From the NCBI RefSeq assembly GCF_014839805.1, contig NC_051139.1:4154001-4218000 (forward strand): a DNA stretch of 64,000 bases, read 5' to 3'. Each line of letters starts with the position of its first letter. Position 1 is the first letter of the stretch. The position numbers and the translations under genes were made by a program. The notes below the pieces were generated by a model. The model did not search any database and was not told the DNA's origin. It worked only from the letters and a program-made list of their open reading frames with translations. Positions 1-11,800 of this stretch are shown one piece after another. Source of the DNA: Manduca sexta (taxonomy: Eukaryota > Arthropoda > Insecta > Lepidoptera > Sphingidae).

Positions 1-379
1 GTCCCGTATTAATAAATATAACTCAGTTCCGCTCTCAAGTCCGATATACGAGACGCTGTCAAATGAACATTGGCATCTTAAGATAATCTCTATTTGAAAG
101 AAAAGAAAGAAAGAAAAGAAGTTTATTGTCATACTTGGTGCATGCAATACTTAATAATACAAGTGTAGCGCTATATCTGCGATGTGACAATTAATTATTT
201 CACAAACCCGTATTAACATAACCTCAAGTCATAATACAAGACGGATTTTTATAGCCGACTTTTGTTGAGGACAAGCTCTTAAATGCCAGCTTAAGCTTGA
301 TTTATTAAATAGTTTAATACATTATGTTTACTTGAGATTTTACTCAAAGCTGAGATTTATTTTTTAATACGGCCCTTAG
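1..379. mobile_element. Inverted-repeat element, family K, copy 1 (reaches window edge)
   Basis: Begins CCCGTATTAATAAATA and ends with the inverse (AATACGGCCC). Inner ends are rich in CTCAAG. The matching copy is at 58597-58869. Here a purine stretch at 99-120 interrupts it. The left end is at or just beyond base 1. Confidence 0.6.
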
Positions 380-832
380 TATTTTGATTCTAGATAATTG
401 TACAACAAAAAAAATTTGAACGACTCCTAAATTCGGTTGTTAATATTTGTTACATTTATATCAACCGAATAATCTACCGAATCTTTAAAAAAAAACTTTA
501 AATATCACCAAACCCAAATTAATGTTCTTATTGAACAGAAAACCGATATTACCCGACCGAATAAAAAAGACATAAAATAAGTAATATATGTGCTAAAAAA
601 TTCATACAAATTCGTCAAAGCCAAATCGTCGACAAAACCACGACTAACTACTGTTTTGGTGTTGATCCTTGTGCCGGCCTGGACGGACTGCATGTCCTCA
701 GGAATTATAACCTAAACTTACATCTATTTTGGTGCATACCTGCCGTATTATACACAAATATACATGGCACTTATATCTTATGTACTTAAAGACGATTATT
801 TATTATCGACGAGGTTCTAACAACCGAGTTTA

Positions 833-1037
833 TAGGGTGGGTTCGGGTAAGACCGGATACGGGGTAATTCCGTTGTTTATAGATTACTGTTAACTGTAAC
901 TAATAGACGTGTTAATTATTGTGGTACTATAAAATAGCACTTCAGGCTCTGTTGTCCCTGTTAGAAAATTTCGTATTAAGCAATAATCTTGAGACGACGG
1001 GATTACCCCGCGATCCGGTATTACCCCATCTCACCCT
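833..1037. mobile_element. Inverted-repeat element, family N, copy 1
   Basis: Starts AGGGTGGGTTCGGGTAAGAC and ends with an imperfect inverse (GGTATTACCCCATCTCACCCT). Both ends contain CGGGGTAAT. It resembles the element at 23449-23636. The neighbouring stretches 380-830 and 1040-2690 show no gene. Confidence 0.65.
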
Positions 1038-2272
1038 AATTAATAAAAAATAAATTAAAAAAGCCTTTATTTTTCCTTATCCTTACTTTACAATTTAACT
1101 CACACTTATTAACTCATTTAAATTAACTCAGTCTCCTGATACTAATTAAAAAGCAGTAATTATTCTGAAATTGTAGTAGATAATCAAAATATTCATAACA
1201 CAAACATATTCATAAACCGCTTTGTTGGCAATAAGAGTGAGTTTACTGGATCGAAAAAACTACCCAACCGATTTAATATATTCGCTGTGCATAAAGCATT
1301 CAGTGGATTGTAAGGGCTGTTACTCAATTAAGATTTTCAAGTTATTTTATATCATAAAAAAATTATATCGGAATTGATTGTTAAGCATTTTTAAGACGTA
1401 CATCACGTTTTGTCGGAGTGTGCGGAGTGGACCGTATAATTTTGGTTCTGAATGTGGGCATCATAAATAGTTTTTATCGATTTGTAAGTCGGAAGGGGCT
1501 TGGGTTATAAAAAAAAAAATTGACATAGTGAAAAGAACACACGTGAAAACGGATGTATGGAGCGACATGAACGTGAAATTACGACCAAGTTTCTAAAATG
1601 AAGAAAAAAAAACCTTTTTAATTTTAATATGTCTGAATTTTCCGTTTAAAGTAAAAGCTTAAAGATAACTTTGGGCAAAAGAGAGTTTCGATCTACTTGT
1701 AATCACGATTGTGATTCGTGTTTCTAATACGACAAAAATTGCTCATGTGAAACGACCCTTACTGCATTAATTCCTGTACAGTTTGTATGTGCAATATCGG
1801 ACGTATAAATGGTGCATATTTTAATATTATTTTAGGGACTACTACCACATTAATATATATATAGAAATATTGGGTTTTGTTGTTTGATACAAAACAATAA
1901 AGCGACATGTGTAAGAACTTGACATATTCAAACAGTTATATTTAATTAATATTTTAAAAATATTGAATTTCTTATGTATTTAGTTTATTTTTCTAAAATA
2001 TATTAAAATATTCTATACCAAAGCGATCAGCTTCGTCTACATTACAGTTTTAAATTCCTCTTGCATCGACGTTGTTTGTATGTACATCTTATGGAAAACT
2101 AAAACATATTAATCATATCCTTTATCTATTCAAGAATAAATTTGGTAACTCGTTATGGGCATATTTATTTATTTTACAAAGAATTAGCGATTTACATGAA
2201 AAAGTTTATTATAATTTTCATTATCGATATTTATCTATATATTTCTTGCAGTCATTCCTTAGAAACGACTCA

Positions 2273-2314
2273 TTTATTATTACTAACATTACAAATATAT
2301 CACTTTGATTTAAT
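2273..2314 (-). terminator. Candidate poly(A) signals of the receptor gene
   Basis: On the minus strand an ATTAAA (2309-2314) and an AATAAA (2273-2278) lie about 380-420 nt beyond the stop codon. In AT-rich DNA such hexamers are frequent, so this is only a plausible 3' end. Confidence 0.3.
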
Positions 2315-2691
2315 TTAAAAATATATCATTTTGATTTCAATTTACATGCAAAATGGTTATAATATATTCGTAAATATTATTTATATTAAACTCATTTATG
2401 CATACATATGGCCATAAAATTATATACTTATTAATCACTGAACAATTGTATTAAAATAACACATTTAAGGTTGTATTTCGTACCTAAAACATTGGTATTA
2501 CGCAGGCACATTGGTCTACTTAAAATAAATCACTAAAAGAGGTATTAAGAAAAGTAGAAACATTAGAAAAGATTTGAAATTACTTGGAAAGAAATTCTTT
2601 CAGTGGTTTTGAAAATAGTGAATTTCTTGTAAATGGTAAAGTGAATGTCGTATAAAGTGCTATACAAATATATTACAAGAGAGTAATTAAC

Positions 2692-2803
2692 CTAAATGTA
2701 AGTACTGAGAGCTTGCCTAAAGTCGTGAAGAGCTGCCAGCAGTTGAGGAGACGTTGGACGTGTCGTTGGAGGCATGGTCCAGCACCAGGACATTAGGCCA
2801 TAC
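2692..2803 (-). CDS. drl-like: Exon 13: end of the kinase-like domain and stop
   Basis: Acceptor CAG at 2804-2806, stop TAG at 2692-2694. It encodes residues 562-598: LYGLMSWCWTMPPTTRPTSPQ then LLAALHDFRQALSTYI. It keeps the M..CW....ERP-type end of the C-lobe (Arg in TTRP) and an aromatic plus hydrophobic C-terminus (YI; YV in relatives), which may bind a PDZ domain. The 3' UTR follows toward lower coordinates. Confidence 0.93.
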
Positions 2804-5800
2804 CTGATTGTACATAAAAACTATTTAGCAAAGACAACACATCTTTAGAAAGCCTTGGTGGCGTAGTTGCATTGGCTGTACAGTATTACTATCGCTCTGA
2901 AATTTCGGATTTGTATCCCAGGTCTGGCAAAGTAATATTGAACTTTCCTAGTCAGCATCAGTCCGGAGTCTAAGATTTTGTGCTTGACATGGTGATAAGC
3001 TCGCCCCCATCGCACACATCTTGGGACTGAACACAATGGTGAAACGTGGGTGCCTTGTTTTCATTTTTGCCAACCCTTCGGAGACAAAGGCGTGATATGT
3101 TTTTTGTCTTGTTTACACTACAGTAGAAACTATTCGCATCGTTAATAATTCATCGACAAGTAAAATTCTTACCATTATCATGAATGTCTAATCAGATAAA
3201 TTAGAAACAAAAGAAATTGCAGCTTTTTTGAGAGTACTTATGATTACGCCATTTCTAGACCGTTGAGAGAGCAATCTATATTCGCTACTGTTCCTGCATA
3301 GATAGCAAACAATTTATATCGCGTCAATACTCACAGTTCGTCTGGACAATTGTGCGGTTGTGACGGTCTGTAGCCGCCATTCAAGAACGCCCCGACGTCC
3401 GCCGCGTCTAGTTCGGCTAATGGCGCCGACCCTAATGTTGCTAACTCCCACAACGTTATACCTAGAGACCACTGGATGGGAGAAAGGACAAAGTTAACGA
3501 AGTCATTTATAATTTTGTTATAAATTAACTTGTTTACGTCCTCTATTATTTGATAGCTGTGTGGTCGAGTATAAACTATTTGCTGTTTAAACTACAAGGA
3601 GTTCCGAATTTTTTATTCTTTTTGCATAATGGCTGTGCCATCTCTATCTTTAAAATTCCATTCTCATCCTCGGTTGTTTTGAAATCAAAATTAAATCAAC
3701 AATACATGTCCACTACTTATTGTTACAATATAATAATATCAATTTCTTTTTCTATTTTACAATCATCATCATCTCTTACCACATCAGAAGAAGTAGTATA
3801 CTGATTCTGCAGTAGTGTCTCCGGCGCCATCCACTTCACCGGCCTGTTCTCATTGTCGCCGAGGCAGTGGTAGTCGTCCGGAAACAGATCCCGCGCCAAA
3901 CCGTTGTCTGTCACCTTCAGTCTTAATTTCTCGTCCACCCTAATGATTTATTAAATCTATATATATATATAAAAATGGCCCCCTATTTCCCTTGGTCACG
4001 CGTGAACGGCTGGACCGATTTCACTATTTTTTTTTGTTGTATTTGTTATTGTCAAGAGAAGGTTCTAATGAAAAAAAAATTCAAAAAAATGCGCGGAAAA
4101 TTAGAAAATTTAAGAAAACTTAACGAAAATATTAATTTTATATAACTATCAATTGTTTGAAATAACTGTCAGCGATTAAAACAATGCGCGCTGCAAATTC
4201 ATAGTTAAGACGGTACAACATCTGTCGGGTCAACTAGTAAATTATAAATGTTCACTTTTTTACATACTTTACTAATTCGTTATTTATTTATTAAGTCTCT
4301 TTATAATATCTTAGTATTTATCGGGTATTTTTTATCTTTGTTTAGTGCCTTTTAAATAGTTTTTTACGTCTCAGAACAGCAAATTGAAATTATAAAACAA
4401 TATTTTAGATCTCATATCTACGATTACCTTATCTGTCGCATCATTAGTGTTAATATTAACATAGTGTTAGTATTTATTACTTACACACAGTTCCTGGCGG
4501 CGACATCGGCATGTACCAGTCTTTGGACGTGAAGGTACGCCAAGCCACACGCGACCTGTGCTCCCAAGTCCACCAGCTCTCGCGTAGCCGGGGCTGCTTG
4601 ATGGCCCAGCCGGCATGAGGTCAAGAACCTGTTAAGTAATATAGATATATAGGCAGTAGCAGCCCTAACTAATGCGAAGCTTTAAGCGACGGATCTTTGT
4701 GAGGCTTGCTGGTCCTTTTGTGCCTCTTACAAGCACGAAACCCCTGGAAGAAAGAGGTTCTGGGCAATTGCTTAGCTTAATTCGCTACTGTATACTATTT
4801 AATAAAGAATGGTTTTAAAGATATTATATTTTATTATTTGCTTACATTAATTCACTCATCCACATACTTAGGAATACCTTTATCAATGATACGTCTTATA
4901 TCTATAACAAACAATATATTCACCTCTTTAGATTCGAGGAGTGCGACGGACAGCAATACACGAGCAGAGGTTTCCTCGCTTCCTCCGCACATGCAGCCAT
5001 CGGAGTCAACACGTTAGCATGCACGAGGCCATGAAGCCTGAGCCCTTCAGCCACTAGGAGCGCCGCTTGCATCGCAGACGCAGCATCTTGTTAACAAAAC
5101 GGCGTGAAGTTGACAAAGGAAACAATAAAAGTGGAACAAGCGCGCTCGCTTCACACGGTAAGTAGGCCGTTGTGAATGATGTAAGACTGAAGTTTGAGGT
5201 TCCCGTGGGAAACGTTCATACCAGAAATGTATGTGATAAAAACTCCCTATGGTATCGCGGAATGTAAATTGTACGCATTATGCTGAGTAAATGTGGTTCG
5301 AGGATTATCTGTTGCGGGATTTCTGAATATTTTTATATGTAATATTCTTAGGTAAGAAACAGATAAATATTTAAACCGAAGTATTAGTTTTTTCCTTTCA
5401 TAATATTTTGATATAATTGTATAGTTTAAAGAAAATGTTGCTAATATAAAAACTTCTCAACATGGTCACGACTTCATTCAACTTTAAGTAAATGGTCGTT
5501 ATGTTAAATTATTTAAATGAAATGGTTAAACTTGAAATGAAATCTCTTCGTGGAATGGAAAATACTAAAGTAAACTTAATATCTAATTAACCAAGCGTCA
5601 TCTAGAATAACAAGATCGAGGAAGATACCAAGGCATACAATGTGTAAACATACATAGATAACATCATACCTTTTTCTTTTTCAAGGATAGGCAGATGTGT
5701 AACACACCCATATTTTACCCGATATGTTATGGTTGAAATAGTGAGATTACTTATATTTTCTGGGAATAATTACAGATTCAGGGCTGATGTTATCCCCAAT

Positions 5801-8800
5801 CACATTTCCCAACTCAAGAATCGAGCTAGAGATCTCAACACAGCAGTACCAGCTACATAACAACTAGGCCTTCGGAAAGACGAATTTAAAGTAACTTACC
5901 ACTGACGGTCTTCACCATGACTTCTTCGTATGTGTCCCCTCGTTTGAACACCCCCTTGTATATCCTGCCGAAGGTTCCTTCGTGCACGAGGATCTCTAGC
6001 CTGATGTTCGACCTGGGAGTGGTGAGAAGTCGCAGTTGCTCTGCTGGATCGGTGACGCGGTCTTTTGTGATGGTTTGCTGTTTAATTAAAAAACAATTTG
6101 GGTTTTCCTAGACCATGAAGTAGATGTAAATAATTTACTCTTCAAGCTTACATAAGCATGTTCTTGCAGTAATATATAACTCAAGAAATTCCAAATGTTT
6201 ACACTGGCAATATTCCATTAGTTCTATACCGATGTGACTTGCCGCAACTCCTGCAAGTTTTCAATTTTCAGAATTTAGCGTGCCTTGATAACACAGAAAC
6301 AATTGCTTGCCGAAATCTACTTCTGCAAGTTTTCTTGATATTCCAAACCTCGTTTAAGACTGAATTATGTGATACAGACAGTGAAGTAAGTGTTCCAAAT
6401 AATTCATTCTATACGCTGACACTTACACTTAGAAGAAATTTAGTTCACGTTCAGCGGTGGACAGAACCCATTCGAGTAGTCGGAACATACATTAATCTTT
6501 AGTTGAGCCAGACAAACGTAATTTTGGGAGTTGCTTGTCACGTTTTTTGAGTCTCATAATTTATACTGCATTCGTTTTCATGTTCTATCTTCATAGGTTT
6601 AGGATGTGAATTTGTTTGTGACTAATTCCAGAGGAGATTTATCACATTGGTGGAGTCGCGAGCAAATACTAAACTGTAGAGCCAAATACAGTATAAACTT
6701 AAAATGCCCTTCTGGCCTCTGAAAACACCAAAACTCACTCACAGACCAGTATAATTACCAAGCCGAGCGGAGTTTCACATTTCATACATCGTTCTCAGCA
6801 CATGACCCACTAAAGACATTTGGCACCGCACGTACCATTGTGTTCCTCGAAATTTGTCGGATAATAAATTAGTTCGGTGTTGGAAGTAGATTTTAGTTTA
6901 TTGCTGGGTAGGTGGCGGGAATGTGGTCGAATGCACGAGTTGCAGCGGAGGCGATTACTTGCAAAATTTAAACGATTTTTTTTATACGTCCACCGCAAAG
7001 TAACCTTACTGCACCTGGGGCCTTATTCTCTATCCCGCACGTTATTTTAACAATGCGTAACAAGCACGTAACACAACGCATCATGTATAGGACTATAGAA
7101 ATTTGGCTTACAGAATACCGTTCCACGCACATTTCTCGAAGATAACATGACACGGCCGTGTTACGCGTTTACACTATCATACAGAATAAGGGCCCTGGTG
7201 GTAAGTGGAGTAGGATCCAATAGAATGTCAACTAATGAGAGACCCCTCGGCAGTCGACACAGTAATGCAGGCCTGTTGGAAGCGGATATATGCAGGCTGA
7301 TCTCGGAACGCGATACACTCACGCCACTATGGCGGGTTTTAACACCTTGTGTACCGTGGTCGCTATCCGGACGGATATAAAACAAAACGTACCACCAGCA
7401 ACAGTATAAAATAGCTAAAATTATGTTTGAAAGTTAATAAATGATATGATAGGTACTCGTAACTTATAAGAAGTGATTTAAAAGATAATTGTTAAAGTAT
7501 ACATTTACCTGAAGATCTTTATACAAAGAATACTATTACTGCATCTTTAAGGCATGAGGTCGACTAATGAGTATATATACAAATCTAAAACGTAAGTACA
7601 GAAATATAATTAAGAATAAATGGTGTACTTAAGGATTGACAAAACATTTCCATTGTAAATACAAAACCGGGACATATCCCATGCTCTTAAACCGCAGCCT
7701 TAAATTCAACCGACACCGCAGATAAATTAACCCACATTACGCGGTTTCCGTTGATCTTTGGCTAAGTAATCCCGCAAAGTAACATTTTAATGGAATTGTT
7801 TTGGAACCACACCTCGTATGCGGTAATGTAAATCTGTCCCTAGTTAAAATTTAACAGTAAAATTGTATGCGAAACAGGGAATTATGATTTGATGTTACTG
7901 ATTGTCTAACCGCCATTTTAAATACGATCCCAATCGCTTGCGATCTATCTTAAAATTGTACCAATCAGAACGAAGTTTTTTGACATGTTTAAAAATTTGT
8001 TTTTTTGATTGGTTCAGAGCGAAATCGGATTGAAGATTGAGATTAGGATCGTTTATTTAAAACGGTCTTTACTTTATTATTGACATCTGTTAATATATAA
8101 TATATTGTATGCATATCCACGCTTGAAAGGCAATCATATCTAAGCGACAAATATACTAAAAATTATATCTATATTTTAAATCGCCAGATTTTTCCGCTTT
8201 GTTTGGTCTAGGTTTTGTAGGTCTGGTATAATTTATATTATATTATTAGTATTAGTATAATTTATATTGTGTACAATATTTTTATAAAATAAATAATTCA
8301 ATTGTTATGATTTTTCTTATTAAAATCAAATCTTTAAATTGCTCTATTCAAAATTTTACTGATTGTCGCTTAGATATGTGAGCGTTTTAAGCATCTATTT
8401 ATTTTTGATTTGGAATACTGGTATAAGGAATCTTAAGATGAGGAAAAAGTAAGTTAATTTCGTGGGCATGTTTTGCGCATTTCGCGTAAAAGCCTCTTGG
8501 GCTGTTACGTCTTTTAATAATAATAAATAAAGTCATGCGTACACGTTACACTAATGCAGTTTAGATGTTATAAAACGCGGTATAAAATATAATAAGTCCT
8601 TTTCTTACAATACATCGTTAGATTTTTATTTAAGAAAAATAAGTTCATCAAGAACATTTGTACGAGTGAGAGATTGCATTTTCATTAAAAGTCTTTTAAG
8701 ATGAAGGGTGGATGAATTGTGCATAAAATGGGACCTTTACCTCATTAAGAATCCAATTTGAGACGAGTTACCCCGTCTCCCCTTCAGGTGATACAAACGT

Positions 8801-11800
8801 AATGCAATTAGCGTTCTTCTTGTGCTCAAAGTATTTAAAATGAACATAAAGTGCGACTGGAAATGAATATGAAATTTTAATTTCTCCTTGTAATTTCCTG
8901 GAGGCGCTGACGCCTTTGTTAACTGCTCCTTAGAGTGTGGAAGACGTCGCTACAATTTTTGCTTTGTTGTCGTACGTCACTACGTCTCTTGTTTCAACCT
9001 TATTTTGTTGTAGAAATATAGAAAACAATATTTTTAGAATCATTTTTTATATAAGTATTTTATTATAATTTTTCCGCTAGAAATGTGATATCAATGGAAA
9101 GTTTAACTGTTTTTCCTAGCATTCGATTATATTTTTATCTAATGGTTTTAAAAGAAAATAATATAAATTAATTTTTAAAAGAATTCTTAAATCTGAATTA
9201 TCCATAGACTGCAACATAAATTATAATATAGGCTCCAAATAGCTCTTGTAGTTATCGTTACTTATGTATTTCAATTAAATTTTCCGAGATTTTGCCTTAT
9301 CCAGTTAATCGCTATTTCTTTTCATTATTGGGCTTGGCAAGGAAGCGAGTTTTTAATTTGCAACCCCCTTTTGTCCGTAAATTTATCGCTTCGTTGGAAG
9401 TCTTTGGGAAGAAATATGAATTAGTATCCTTGCGGAGGGAGATGTGTTAGCGAAGACAGATAATTAGGCGTTGTAACATCCATTGCGAATTTAAACACCA
9501 ATGTATAATCCAATATTTCCACCCGAATTTAATTTTTCGTTTACTAATATAGATATTTAGGAAACAAAAAAGACAAATGAATCAGTATGGGGCCGTTCGA
9601 GTATTACGTAACGCAATTTATAGGGGAGCGGGGGTTCTTGTAAAACGTTACGATGCGTTACACGCGCGGGAGGGGGGGTTCATACAACGCGTTATGTAAC
9701 ATTGGATTTTTTATTTTAAAACAATAACAATGGTATTTTAGCGATTTTCCGGTACTTTGCGAAAAAAATAATAATTTTAGAGTTACGTAACATTTTGAGG
9801 GGGGGCGGGGGCATACAGGAAAGCGTTACGGCGCGTTACATAGGGGAGGAGGGGGTCAAAAATCTTCAAAAATTGTGTAATGTAATACTTGAACGGCCCC
9901 TAAGTCCGAATATATTTAAAAAGAAGACATAAAACCAAGCGAACAAACAATTCCAAATTCAAATGCAAAAACAAAAGAATTACACGCGCCATTAAACTCG
10001 ACGCGCGCATTATCAACTTAATAACAATCCAATATAAAAAGCACAAAAACTTAATGACCAACTTTCATAATCTGCTGAATGAGCGAAATTCGCAATTTTC
10101 ACGGCTATCGCGAAATTGAGGCTCGGACGGCGCAGGTATCCGGCGAACTCGATTAGTGATATCGTTCGACGTCGCCCGAGGTAAATGCAATTATGCTCAG
10201 CACCTGCCTCCAACTAAAGACTAGATGGCTGCATCCAATAGCAACGTGGAACTTTTTAATTGTAAACGTGAAGTGAGTCTTGCAAAAATAGTCGGAGTAA
10301 TGGGAATGGGCGAAGCTCTTCTGTTAAATTGCAAGAATAAATGCTCGGAATTATAGTTAGAACTCTTTCAATTAAGTAGGATTATCTTTGTTATTGTAAT
10401 TGTATAAGATATAAACGATGTAGAAGATTTCTTCGAAATTATAATAACATTTGGGCATGACAGCCATTCAGCCATGATTTCAATAACAATATCAATTCAA
10501 TCGTAAAAATATCTGAACGTGAAAGCATTAGCGCTGATTTCGATGAAATCTGAAGCAGCCATGCATATAATCCCTCAACGAAACAAATTATCGGATTAAA
10601 CTAGCAATATTCACGAATGTATTTGTACAATGTTATTTTTTATTTTTACTCATGGAAAAAAGATATCAAATGTTTAGACTTCTTTCTATGTTCCTCAAAA
10701 TTTTATGAATTACTGTTTTAAGGCATAATATTTATATTGTTACCATTTTATTTTTTATATTAAATATTGCTGTATTCCTAACTCATAACCTCTTTGTGAT
10801 AGAAATACTTTTTAACAACACGAGTAAATATTAAACGTAAGGTCTCAAAGTCAATCAACAGTCTCTTAATCCATTTACCTCTAAGACAGAACTAACCATT
10901 CTGTACTGTATCTTCTTAAATAGGTGTGTTAGTTAGTAGTGTGCAGCGAACAGTTGATTGAAATTTGAACCCTATATGTAGTAACCAAAACGATCCAAAT
11001 CACATGTTCTGTTATGTTTCTTACCTGCGAGACGTGGGTGAGATTAGAGGCCGCGTAATACGAGACTCGCGACTCGGGTTTTGCGTACACGTGCTCCCCG
11101 ATGTGTGTTGTCGCGTATGGCGAGGGAGATCTTCTGCTGCCTGTTGGAGAATTAACTATATAGTAGCAGTTACTAATTATCAATAGTGTTATTATTATAA
11201 TTACAATTGAAAAACACTTCACGACACGCTTTATGACAGTGGAATTGGTGAAATATGCCTTTTAAAATTATCAACTGATGAACATGTTTTGTTTTTTATG
11301 GGGGTATGACAAAGTGTCTCCAGTGTACCTGACGGTAAGTGGAGTAGGGTCCAATTGATTGTTAACTGATGAGAGATGGTTACTCCTCAGCAGTCAATTA
11401 TACCGAAAAAAGTCGATCTGACAACACGAAGTATTCTCCTCATATTATTGCAAACTCATTATAAATAATGGTGTAAAGATAAAAAAACATATAAATACGG
11501 AATAAAATTATACTTACCGAAAGGGAACTTATGAAGGCTTGCTATGGTAGCATAAGATCCAGTAGAACTCGGAGGTCGACCGAGCGTGTCTAGCCTTAGT
11601 AAGACGTTCTGGTGGCTGCCGTATGCTGCTGTCGTGTACGACGTGCTTTATGAACAAATAAACAATTAATGTAGATATTCAATAAGTAATAATATTAGAA
11701 TAGATAAGGTAATTAGGTAACCTTTTCGGCAGTATCATGGTATGCATGTTGCCTAAACCCTCTATGTGTTATTTTTTTTTGTTTTGTACCTTGTAAATGT

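Larger units (their letters stand above)
6078..11024 (-). other. Intron 7 (4.9 kb)
   Basis: Non-coding. It holds a nested insertion (7005-7380), two foldbacks (7908-8067, 8110-8401) and a TIR element (9589-9900). Remaining sequence, including 6100-7000 and 9900-11020, is AT-rich without recognised content. Confidence 0.75.

Noticed and set aside
5917..6111. Plus-strand 64-codon frame
   Set aside because: Shadow of kinase exon 8.
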